From contig MEZG01000022.1 of assembly GCA_001775965.1 (NCBI GenBank), forward strand, positions 1 through 5,927: DNA of 5,927 nt, in the 5' to 3' direction. Position numbers and translations under genes: made by a program. This DNA comes from Candidatus Bathyarchaeota archaeon RBG_13_60_20 (lineage in GTDB: Archaea; Thermoproteota; Bathyarchaeia; TCS64). Each line of letters starts with the position of its first letter. Position 1 is the stretch's first letter. The notes beneath the pieces are model-generated. The model did not search any database and was not told the DNA's origin. It saw only the letters and a list, made by a program, of their open reading frames with translations. Below are positions 1 through 5,886 of the stretch, one piece after another.

Positions 1-13
1 TGCTGGGCTGGGG

Positions 14-832
14 CTAGGCCCCCGACCTCGCCTTTATGAGCTCGGCCACGATACTGACGCCGATCTCCCAGGGGGTCTCGGCCCCTATCTTCAGGCCGAT
101 GGGTCCCCTGATGGCGTCCACCGCTGACGCGTCCAGGCCCTCGTCCTTGAGCTGCCTCTTATGCTCACGGGCCTTGTTGGAGCTGCCCAGGAGCCCTATG
201 AAGGCTGGCTTAGCCTTTACCGCGTGCCTAAGGCCGGCCAGCTCGAAGCCCGTCTCCCCGTGGAGCATCACGACGTAGTCGCTGGGCCTGATCCTGATGG
301 TCTTCAGGCTGTCAGGGTAGGGCCCGTTGACTAGGGTTATGCCCGGGAAGTTGGCCTCGGTGGCGGTCTCCGCGTCGTCCACCACAGTCACCTTGAACCC
401 GCACCTGGCCGCAATGCCCGCGGCCGCCTGGGCTATCATGCCCGAGCCCATGACTATGAGAGCGGGCTCCGGCTTTACCACGTCCAAGAATATCTTCACC
501 TCTCCGCCGCACTTGCTGTTCACAGGGATCATGCCCTCCCTGGCGGGCACCCCCATGGCGAAGTGGAGGCTCCGGGGCTTGCCCTCCCTCAGGGCCGCGA
601 GGGACTCCTCCACCAGCAGCCTCTCCATGCCTCCCCCTCCGATGGTTCCAAGGGTCTCGCCCCCGGAGGTGACCAGCATCTTGCTGCCCGGGTCTCTGGG
701 GCCATGGCCCTCCTTGTAGGTGAGTGTGCAGAGGACGCTGGGGCACCCCGCGTCCAGCTCCTCCTTGAGCCGCGTGAATATCTCGGGGTCACTCAGGGGC
801 GATACGCTCCGCGGCGTCCAGTATGGCCTCAA
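14..832 (-). CDS. xdhC: XdhC/CoxI-family molybdenum hydroxylase maturation factor
   Basis: Family role (known): XdhC/CoxI proteins bind molybdenum cofactor and help its sulfuration and insertion into xanthine dehydrogenase-type enzymes in the cytoplasm. Seen here, over 272 residues: an N-terminal XdhC_CoxI domain (about 17-120) with GPRDPGSKMLV, GTIGGGGME (62-70) and the conserved CGG (108-110); then a Rossmann XdhC_C domain starting LIVMGSGMIA (125-134) and VTVVDD (148-153), followed by FIGLLGSSNKAR (211-222) and the family signature GPIGLKIGAETP (243-254). The length is normal for the two-domain form. The Cys often found in the GGGC-type motif is Gly, and the Rossmann loop has Met where many homologues have His. 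It is the last gene of the hydroxylase operon. The start is uncertain: the only upstream candidate is TTG at 832, which overlaps the small-subunit gene by 44 nt without a clear ribosome site. A CTG at 796 would shorten it by 12 residues and still keep the family's usual N-terminus. The stop is TAG. Confidence 0.93.
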   Translation of the reverse strand: MRPYWTPRSVSPLSDPEIFTRLKEELDAGCPSVLCTLTYKEGHGPRDPGSKMLVTSGGETLGTIGGGGMERLLVEESLAALREGKPRSLHFAMGVPAREGMIPVNSKCGGEVKIFLDVVKPEPALIVMGSGMIAQAAAGIAARCGFKVTVVDDAETATEANFPGITLVNGPYPDSLKTIRIRPSDYVVMLHGETGFELAGLRHAVKAKPAFIGLLGSSNKAREHKRQLKDEGLDASAVDAIRGPIGLKIGAETPWEIGVSIVAELIKARSGA

Positions 833-1256
833 GTATCTTGGTGAACCCGGTGCAGCGGCAGATGTTGCCCTCGATGCCGCGCTTCACCTCGCGCTCCGTT
901 GGGTGGGGGTTGTCCCTGAGGAGCGCGTAGGCGCTTATCAGCATCCCGGGGGTGCAGAACCCGCACTGGACGGCGCCGTTCTCCATGAACGCCTCCCTGA
1001 GGTCTATCATGAGCGAGTTCTTCTCGAGGCCCTCCAGGGTCGTCACGTACCGTCCCTCCACCTGGGGCGCCAGCACCAGGCAGCTCGCCACGGGGCTCCC
1101 GTCCAGGAGCACCGTGCAGGCGCCGCACTCGCCCTGCTCGCACCCCTTCTTCACGCTCTTGGCGTCAAGCTCGTCCCTGAGCATGTCCACCAGGCTCGTG
1201 TAGGGCTCAGCGTCCACCGTCACGGGGGCCCCGTTGAGCCCAAAGTTTACTCTCAT
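789..1256 (-). CDS. Molybdenum hydroxylase small subunit, two [2Fe-2S] clusters (CoxS/XdhC-type iron-sulfur subunit)
   Basis: This is the iron-sulfur electron-transfer subunit of the three-subunit molybdenum hydroxylase, passing electrons from the Mo site to FAD. The 155-residue protein has the full standard architecture. The N-terminal plant-ferredoxin-like domain carries C39, C44, C47 (CEQGECGAC) and C59. The C-terminal helical domain carries C98 and C101 (QCGFCTPGM) plus C133 and C135 (NICRCTG). All eight ligands are present and the length is typical (about 150-170). ATG at 1256 is chosen because GAGGTGA lies 5 nt upstream and because MRVNFGLNG is where the ferredoxin fold normally begins. 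A GTG three codons earlier, overlapping the medium-subunit stop as GTGA, is a possible alternative. The gap to the medium-subunit stop is 5 nt, and the end overlaps the predicted start of xdhC. There is no signal peptide or twin-arginine motif, so the enzyme is cytoplasmic. Confidence 0.97.
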   Translation of the reverse strand: MRVNFGLNGAPVTVDAEPYTSLVDMLRDELDAKSVKKGCEQGECGACTVLLDGSPVASCLVLAPQVEGRYVTTLEGLEKNSLMIDLREAFMENGAVQCGFCTPGMLISAYALLRDNPHPTEREVKRGIEGNICRCTGFTKILEAILDAAERIAPE

Positions 1257-1261
1257 CGTGT

Positions 1262-1268
1262 TCACCTC
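1262..1268 (-). promoter_or_regulatory. Shine-Dalgarno site of the small-subunit gene
   Basis: GAGGTGA on the minus strand ends 5 nt before the ATG at 1256. It is formed by the last codons and the TGA stop of the medium-subunit gene, so the two genes are probably translationally coupled. It supports the ATG at 1256 over the earlier GTG at 1265. Confidence 0.7.
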
Positions 1269-2125
1269 GCACGCTCCGCCGCTTCCGCGAGGGCCCTCCT
1301 CAGGAGGACACCGCACATGTCTCGCCTGTACTCGGCGGTGCCCCTAACGTCCGTTATGGGGGACACTTCAGCCTTGACGGACTCGGCGGCCTTGTCCAGC
1401 AGACCTCCAGTCAGCGCCTTGCCTCTCAGCAATTCCTCGACTGCCCGGGTCCTTATGGGTGTCTCTGCGACGGAGCCGAATGCCAGCCGGGCTTCCGTGA
1501 TCTCCCCGCCGCTGAGCTCCACGTAGGCCGCAGCGCTGACCACTGACAGGGTGAAGGCCTTGCGCCGACCGATGCGCTTGAACGAGGAGCCCGCCCCTTC
1601 GGGGGGCGCAGGGAGCCTTACCTCTGTGACCAGCTCGTCGGGCTCCAGGGTGTTGAGCTTGGGCCCCGCGAACAGCTCCTCCAGGGGTATGATGCGTGTG
1701 CCCTTGAGGCTCCTGATGGCCACCTCGGCCTCGTGGACTAGGAGAGGGGGCGCCGAGTCGGCCGCGGGTGAGGCGTTGCACAGGTTCCCGGCTATGGTGG
1801 CCCTGTTCCTGACCTGGGGGCTCCCTATCCCTGATACGGCGTCCACCAGCGCCGGGGCCTTGGCCGCGATGGGGCTAGATGCGACCTGGGCGTGGGTCGC
1901 CGTGGCGCCTATGCATATATACCCCGAGTCCTCGCGGACGTAGTTGAGCTCGGCCACGTTGTTCAGGTCCACCAGGTTGCTGGGCGAGCACGCCGCGTCC
2001 CTCATCAGGGGAACCAGGTCGGTGCCGCCTGCCACGGGCTCGGCCTCGTCCAGCGTCGCGAGCAGGTAGAGGGCCTCCTCCACGGTGGATGGCGCGTGGT
2101 ACTTGAACTTGGGCAGGGGCTTCAA
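1262..2125 (-). CDS. Molybdenum hydroxylase medium subunit, FAD-binding (CoxM-type)
   Basis: This is the FAD subunit, which takes electrons from the [2Fe-2S] subunit and passes them to the external acceptor. With the start proposed here it has 287 residues, the usual length for CoxM/HcrB-type proteins. It has the PCMH-type FAD domain with AGGTDLVPLM (32-41) and TIAGNLCNASPAAD (110-123), the two loops that hold the FAD pyrophosphate. A CO_deh_flav_C domain follows from about 175 (FKRIGRRKAF) to the end. The start is TTG at 2125: it overlaps the large-subunit stop as TTGA and has a perfect AGGAGG 7 nt upstream, and the protein then begins right at the family's N-terminus (PLPKFKYHAPSTVEEAL). 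The reading frame stays open upstream to 2497, but that extension is antisense-like shadow coding inside the large-subunit gene. There is no 4Fe-4S insertion like that of 4-hydroxybenzoyl-CoA reductase beta subunits. The partners are the large subunit before it and the small subunit after it. Confidence 0.96.
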   Translation of the reverse strand: MKPLPKFKYHAPSTVEEALYLLATLDEAEPVAGGTDLVPLMRDAACSPSNLVDLNNVAELNYVREDSGYICIGATATHAQVASSPIAAKAPALVDAVSGIGSPQVRNRATIAGNLCNASPAADSAPPLLVHEAEVAIRSLKGTRIIPLEELFAGPKLNTLEPDELVTEVRLPAPPEGAGSSFKRIGRRKAFTLSVVSAAAYVELSGGEITEARLAFGSVAETPIRTRAVEELLRGKALTGGLLDKAAESVKAEVSPITDVRGTAEYRRDMCGVLLRRALAEAAERAR

Positions 2126-4428
2126 TTCCCGGCCTCCTTCAGCGCTTTGTGTATGGTCCATGGCCTTATGGGTAGCTCGTTGAACCTGATGCCCGTGGCG
2201 TGGTGTATGGCGTTGGTGATCGTGGGGACGACGCTTATGATGGCGGGCTCGCCGACGCCCTTGGCCCCGAATGCCCCGTACCTGTAGGGCTTCTCCACAA
2301 TGATCACGGGCTCGATCTGGGGCGTGTCCATGCTGCTGGGAACCACGTAGTCCTTGAACCCGGGGTTGATGACGTGGCCGGCCTTGAGCTCTATGTTCTC
2401 CATGAGCACCAGGCCCATGCCCTGGCTGACGGCGCCCTCGATCTGGCCCTCCACCATCAAGGGGTCGATGGCCTTGCCGCAGTCCATGGCCGGCCACACG
2501 CGTAGGACGGCGGCCTCGCCCGTCTCGGTGTCCACCTCCACCTCGGCCACCGTGGCCGCGAAGGTGTAGACGCTGTAGTTGACGCCTAGGCCCGTCTCGG
2601 GGTCGAAAAACCGCTCGGGCGCCTTGAAAAACCCGTGGACGGCAGGGTCGTAGCCGCGGACGTACATCTCCTCGGCCAGCTCCCTGACGCTGATGCCCGT
2701 CCCGGGGTTCTCCCTGTCGAAGGCCCTGCCCTCGGCTAGATCGATCCGCCCGGAGGGGACCTCAAGGAGCTCCGCGGCGCAGGCCACCATGCTCTCCCTG
2801 AGCTTGAGGGCCGCCTTTGCCGCCGCGGTGCCCCCAAGCATGAGGCCCCTGCTGCCGTGGGTCGGCTTGGCGTCCAGGGTGCTGTCAGTGTCGGGGAGCT
2901 CGATCCTGATGGCGGCGGGGTCGACGCCTATGATCTCGGCCACTATCTTGGCGTGGCCGAAGGGCGATCCCTGCCCTATCTCGACGATGCCCGTGCGGTA
3001 GGTGACGCTGCCATCCGGGTTCATAATGAGGCTGGCCGCGCTCCAGTCGGGTGTGCTCCTGCTGGTGCTGATGCCGTGGTAAGCGAGCCCGACGCCGTAG
3101 CCCCGCACCTTGGAGCCGTCGCGCACGGGCTCCCGGTGGCTGGCCCAGTCTGATGCGTCCCGCACAGCCTCCAAGCACTCCTTGATGCCGACGCTGTGGT
3201 CGAGCACCTGGTCGCACGTGGTCCTGCCGCCCTCCACAAGCACGTTCCTGAGCCTAAAGTCTATGGGGTCCATGCCCAGCTTGTAGGACAGCTTGTCCAT
3301 CTGGCTCTCCGCGGCGAAGTGGAGGGCCATGTCGCCGAAGCCCCTGAAGCTGCCCCCGTACACCTTGGTGGTGTAGACGGCCCTCCCGTCGATGCTGCAG
3401 TTGTGCACCTCGTAGGGGCCGGCCGCGTGGGCGGTCTGCCTCCACAGCCAGAACGGGGACCTGTTGGCGTAGGCGCCGCACTCCAGGGTGATGTCCACCT
3501 CGATGCTCGTGACCCGGCCCTCGCTGTTGGCGCCGCTCCTGTACCTGATCCTGGCGGGGAACCTCTTGTTGCTGAACTTGACGGACTCGTCCCGGCTCCA
3601 CACGTGGGCCACGGGCCTGCCCAGCTTGTGGGCCGCGAAGGCCGCGTAGGCGGCCACCAGGGGCCCCTGGTCGTCCTTGCCCCCGAAGCCGCCGCCTGTG
3701 AGGGCTTGGATTATCCGCACCTGGTTGAGGTCCCAGCCCATGATGTGGGCCACCTTCTCCCTGATGAGGAATGGGCTCTGGCCGTTGCAGATGACCGTGA
3801 CCTTGTCCCTCTCCGGGACCGCATAGGCGGCCTCGGTCTCCAGGTACATGTGTTCCTGGTAGGGGCTCCAGTAGGTGTCGCTGACCTCTACGTCGGCCTC
3901 CCGGAAGCCCTTCTCGGCGTCCCCCTTCCTGATGCGGGTGGTGACTGCGACGTTGCCCCCGTCGTGGACCAGGGGCGCGTCCTCGGCCAGGGACGCGTCC
4001 ACGTCCAGGACCGGTGGCAGCTCCTCGTACTCAACGTGTATCTTCTCGGAGGCGGCCTCCAGGGCGTACTCGTCGCGGGCGCAGATGAGGGCTACGGGGT
4101 CACCAGCGTAGTGGACCTTCACGTCGTTTAGGAAGGGCTGGTCGGGGAGCGCGTACCCTATCTGGTTGCTGCCGGTGACATCGGCGCCCGTGTATATGCC
4201 CTCGACGCCGGGAACCCTCAGGGCCTCGTCCAGCTCGATCCTCTTGATGATGCCGTGGGGTATGCTGCTCCTGTAGACCTTCAGCAGGGTCGTGCCTCTG
4301 GGCACGTAGTCGGCCGTGTACCTGGCCTTTCCTAGGACCTTGTCCAGGGCATCCGAGCGGGTGACGTTCTTCCCGACTACGAGGAACTCCTTTCTGCCCA
4401 GCATCTCAAGTATCTTATCGTACTCCAA
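2122..4428 (-). CDS. Molybdenum hydroxylase large subunit (molybdopterin-binding, xanthine dehydrogenase/aldehyde oxidase family; substrate unknown)
   Basis: This is the catalytic subunit, which holds the pyranopterin Mo cofactor and hydroxylates a C-H (or oxidises an aldehyde) using water. It has 768 residues, normal for stand-alone large subunits. An N-terminal a/b-hammerhead domain (about 18-140; VGKNVTRSDALDKVLGKARYTADY) precedes the Mo-binding domains. These contain QEHMYLETEAAYA (191-203), GGGFGGK (245-251), the active-site loop YGGSFRGFG (357-365), IGQGSPFGHAK (484-494), THGSRGLMLGGTAA (523-536) and the catalytic Glu in AKGVGEPA (E727). The loop lacks the Cys of form I CO dehydrogenase (AYxCSFR) and is not AYRGAGR, so CO oxidation is unlikely; a purine, aldehyde, aromatic or CoA-thioester substrate is open. 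It is the first gene of the hydroxylase operon (order L-M-S, unlike M-S-L in classical cox operons). The start is TTG at 4428 with only a weak AGGA 9 nt upstream; ATG at 4404 (residue 9) is the alternative. An out-of-frame ATG lies at 4438. Confidence 0.95.
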   Translation of the reverse strand: MEYDKILEMLGRKEFLVVGKNVTRSDALDKVLGKARYTADYVPRGTTLLKVYRSSIPHGIIKRIELDEALRVPGVEGIYTGADVTGSNQIGYALPDQPFLNDVKVHYAGDPVALICARDEYALEAASEKIHVEYEELPPVLDVDASLAEDAPLVHDGGNVAVTTRIRKGDAEKGFREADVEVSDTYWSPYQEHMYLETEAAYAVPERDKVTVICNGQSPFLIREKVAHIMGWDLNQVRIIQALTGGGFGGKDDQGPLVAAYAAFAAHKLGRPVAHVWSRDESVKFSNKRFPARIRYRSGANSEGRVTSIEVDITLECGAYANRSPFWLWRQTAHAAGPYEVHNCSIDGRAVYTTKVYGGSFRGFGDMALHFAAESQMDKLSYKLGMDPIDFRLRNVLVEGGRTTCDQVLDHSVGIKECLEAVRDASDWASHREPVRDGSKVRGYGVGLAYHGISTSRSTPDWSAASLIMNPDGSVTYRTGIVEIGQGSPFGHAKIVAEIIGVDPAAIRIELPDTDSTLDAKPTHGSRGLMLGGTAAAKAALKLRESMVACAAELLEVPSGRIDLAEGRAFDRENPGTGISVRELAEEMYVRGYDPAVHGFFKAPERFFDPETGLGVNYSVYTFAATVAEVEVDTETGEAAVLRVWPAMDCGKAIDPLMVEGQIEGAVSQGMGLVLMENIELKAGHVINPGFKDYVVPSSMDTPQIEPVIIVEKPYRYGAFGAKGVGEPAIISVVPTITNAIHHATGIRFNELPIRPWTIHKALKEAGN
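2133..2138 (-). promoter_or_regulatory. Shine-Dalgarno site fixing the TTG start of the medium subunit
   Basis: AGGAGG on the minus strand lies inside the last codons of the large-subunit gene (Lys-Glu-Ala), 7 nt before the TTG at 2125. With the TTGA stop/start overlap it shows that the rare start codon is real and indicates coupled translation of the large and medium subunits. Confidence 0.8.
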
Positions 4429-4472
4429 CGGGGACCATCCTGTGACGGGTGTTGAGCTATTCTAGGTTCAAG

Positions 4473-4486
4473 GTTTTAAATAAAAG
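4473..4486 (-). promoter_or_regulatory. Archaeal TATA-like promoter of the hydroxylase operon
   Basis: The minus strand reads CTTTTATTTAAAAC in an otherwise GC-rich region, giving a good archaeal TATA-like element. Transcription would be expected to start about 25 nt downstream, near 4450-4455, leaving a leader of roughly 25 nt before the TTG at 4428. The box overlaps the last codons and the TAA stop of the upstream NTPase gene. That suggests the hydroxylase genes can be transcribed separately from the hydrolase-NTPase pair. The T-rich run might also contribute to termination of the upstream transcript. The call rests on composition and spacing only. Confidence 0.55.
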
Positions 4487-5033
4487 AATCCCCCAGGGCG
4501 TCCCAGAAACCCCCCATGTCGGCCTCCAGCACCAGGACCCTCCGCTCGTGGCCTGAGAAGAGCTGCAGCAGCGGGTCCACCTTATCGGTGCGGCACGTCA
4601 CCGCAAGATAGCTTCCTCTGCTCGTGGCTTCTACGACCTTAACTAGGCCCGGGTGCAGGCCGCGCCCCATCCTCTCGATGTGGCCGTACTCGTCAACGAT
4701 GACCAAGGTGCCCTCATCCACTCTAGCAGCCGCCTCAGCTAGCAGAGTGTTGGCGCGGCTGAACCCCGACACGCTGAACTCGTACTTCCACGGCCCCAGT
4801 CTTACCCAGTCAGGGGAGGCAGCCCTCTCCCCCAGTTGAACTAGGGGGAACCGGGCCCCCGATGCCAGGTCGAGGCCATCATACGCCACCGTCTCGCCCT
4901 CCTCCACCACCCGGAGGCTCGCCACCCCCATCACGTGCATTCCCTTCTCCCTTGCTCTCTCAGCCAGCTCCAGAGCGCGGGTGGTCTTGCCTCCGCCTAT
5001 TGTGCCGTGGATGATCAGTGTTCCCCGGTTCAA
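4476..5033 (-). CDS. THEP1/DUF2478-like P-loop NTPase
   Basis: A 185-residue soluble P-loop NTPase. Walker A is GTIGGGKTT (10-18). The segment GVASLRVVEEGETVAYDGLDLASG (36-59) matches the THEP1-type region that follows the P-loop, and Walker B is TLVIVDEYGHIE (109-120), equivalent to the DEIGxME of THEP1. The following GRGL (123-126) recalls DUF2478 proteins, which to my knowledge occur near molybdenum-uptake or Mo-enzyme genes; assignment between the two related families needs a profile search. THEP1 proteins hydrolyse NTPs in vitro, and their physiological role is unclear. The start is TTG at 5033, 5 nt after the hydrolase stop. It is the only standard start codon after an in-frame TGA at 5060, and the P-loop strand begins right after it. 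No good ribosome site is visible, so coupling to the upstream gene is likely. A role as accessory factor for the neighbouring Mo enzyme is inference from position. Confidence 0.85.
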   Translation of the reverse strand: MNRGTLIIHGTIGGGKTTRALELAERAREKGMHVMGVASLRVVEEGETVAYDGLDLASGARFPLVQLGERAASPDWVRLGPWKYEFSVSGFSRANTLLAEAAARVDEGTLVIVDEYGHIERMGRGLHPGLVKVVEATSRGSYLAVTCRTDKVDPLLQLFSGHERRVLVLEADMGGFWDALGDSFI

Positions 5034-5038
5034 CGTCG

Positions 5039-5827
5039 CTACCCTATGCCGCCCAGTTCATCGTTGTTGGCCCACGCCAGGGGGACCACCATGTCCTGCG
5101 GCATATCTGTGCCGTGGGTTCCCTGGACTCTGCCATCTTTCTCGACCGTGTGCTGACCGTGGTCGGCGAGGACGATGGCCGAGTAGCCTCCGCGGTGGGC
5201 TGACTCCAGTATCTTTCCCAGGTTTGAGTCCGCCCTTGAGGCCGCGTCGTGTCCCTCCCTGCTTAGAGGGCCGTGGGCGTGGCCCGCGTCATCTACGTCT
5301 AAGAGCTGGACCCAGAGGAGGCTGGCCTCGCCTTCCAGGGCTCTGAGGGCGATCCCGGTCACATCGTCGTCCGTGTTGGAGGCCGCGATCCCCGGCCTGT
5401 CGGCGTGGGGCGATATGAGGATGCCGAGGCTGCTCATGGCCCTGGCGGCTGTGGCCGAGGCCATCCCCTCGCCCCTGAGAACGTGGAAGACCGTCTCAAG
5501 GGCCAGGGGCTGCTCCCTGTTGGTGATGCCGTGGTTCACAGGTGAGGCCCCCGTGAGCATGGTGGCGAAGTTGACGGGCGTGATAGTGGGCATCACGGAG
5601 TCGATGAAGGCGCAGTGAACCGCTTGAAGGGCATTGAAGCGGGGCGTGAGACCCTCGACAGCCTTCCAGGTGGAATAGCCGAAGGCGTCCACGACGACCA
5701 CCACCAGCCTTTCAGTGGCTTTCAGCGAGCTGACCAGTTCACGGTGGGGGCCCCTCTCAGAGGAGGAGGGCGGCCTCACACCCAGCGCCCGTGACACCGT
5801 AGGGGCCACGCATCTCATGTCAGGCAT
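5039..5827 (-). CDS. Compact cytoplasmic NPP-type phosphodiesterase / alkaline phosphatase superfamily hydrolase
   Basis: A 262-residue member of the two-metal alkaline phosphatase superfamily, closest to type I phosphodiesterase/nucleotide pyrophosphatases (NPP). The expected metal-site residues can all be placed: D47 (VVVVVDAFGY), nucleophile T83 with N86 (TITPVNFATMLTG, followed by HGI 99-101), D179 and H183 (DDAGHAHGP), D222 and H223 (ADHGQH) and H238 (GTHGT). It should therefore be catalytically active on a phosphate mono- or diester; the substrate cannot be read from sequence. It is shorter than typical NPPs (often near 400 residues) and has no signal peptide or membrane segment, so it is probably cytoplasmic, whereas many family members are exported. 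The ATG at 5827 is the first start after an in-frame TAA; the ATG three codons later is an alternative. Neither has a Shine-Dalgarno site. A TATA-like box lies about 50 nt upstream. The NTPase gene follows after 5 nt, making a likely two-gene unit. Confidence 0.88.
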   Translation of the reverse strand: MPDMRCVAPTVSRALGVRPPSSSERGPHRELVSSLKATERLVVVVVDAFGYSTWKAVEGLTPRFNALQAVHCAFIDSVMPTITPVNFATMLTGASPVNHGITNREQPLALETVFHVLRGEGMASATAARAMSSLGILISPHADRPGIAASNTDDDVTGIALRALEGEASLLWVQLLDVDDAGHAHGPLSREGHDAASRADSNLGKILESAHRGGYSAIVLADHGQHTVEKDGRVQGTHGTDMPQDMVVPLAWANNDELGGIG

Positions 5828-5872
5828 AATGGAGGAGTGGTCTACCAGCTTTTGAGGCTTAAGCTCCCTGTA

Positions 5873-5886
5873 CCTTTTAATTTCCG
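5873..5886 (-). promoter_or_regulatory. BRE/TATA-like promoter of the hydrolase-NTPase unit
   Basis: The minus strand reads CGGAAATTAAAAGG: a purine-rich BRE-like CGGAAA directly before TTAAAAGG. A start of transcription about 25 nt downstream (near 5852) would give a leader of about 25 nt before the ATG at 5827, similar to the spacing at the hydroxylase promoter. The same AT core read on the plus strand (TTTTAATTT) could also serve a divergent gene starting near 5910. Confidence 0.5.

Noticed and set aside
1..13. Terminator after xdhC
   Set aside because: Only 13 nt are present beyond the stop, without a T-run or hairpin, so nothing can be said.
1257..1316. Longer small subunit beginning upstream at 1316
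   Set aside because: The added 20 residues lie in the medium-subunit gene, precede the normal ferredoxin-fold start, and the ATG at 1256 has its own GAGGTGA.
720..1526. Plus-strand open frame of 268 codons opposite the small and medium subunits
   Set aside because: It spans two genes with clear family motifs on the other strand and has no domain or ribosome site of its own.
2126..2497. N-terminal extension of the medium subunit to 411 residues
   Set aside because: The extra 124 residues are Arg/Gly/His-rich out-of-frame translation of the large-subunit gene; the Shine-Dalgarno-supported TTG at 2125 restores the standard length.
3196..4131. Plus-strand open frame of 311 codons opposite the large-subunit gene
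   Set aside because: It mirrors a strongly conserved molybdopterin subunit; the translation is low-complexity (Val, Gly, His, Ala rich) with no recognisable motif, as expected for a codon-shadow frame in GC-rich DNA.
789..4428. Annotation as aerobic CO dehydrogenase (coxLMS)
   Set aside because: The large-subunit active-site loop lacks the Cys of AYxCSFR and the gene order differs; only membership of the broader molybdenum hydroxylase family is supported.
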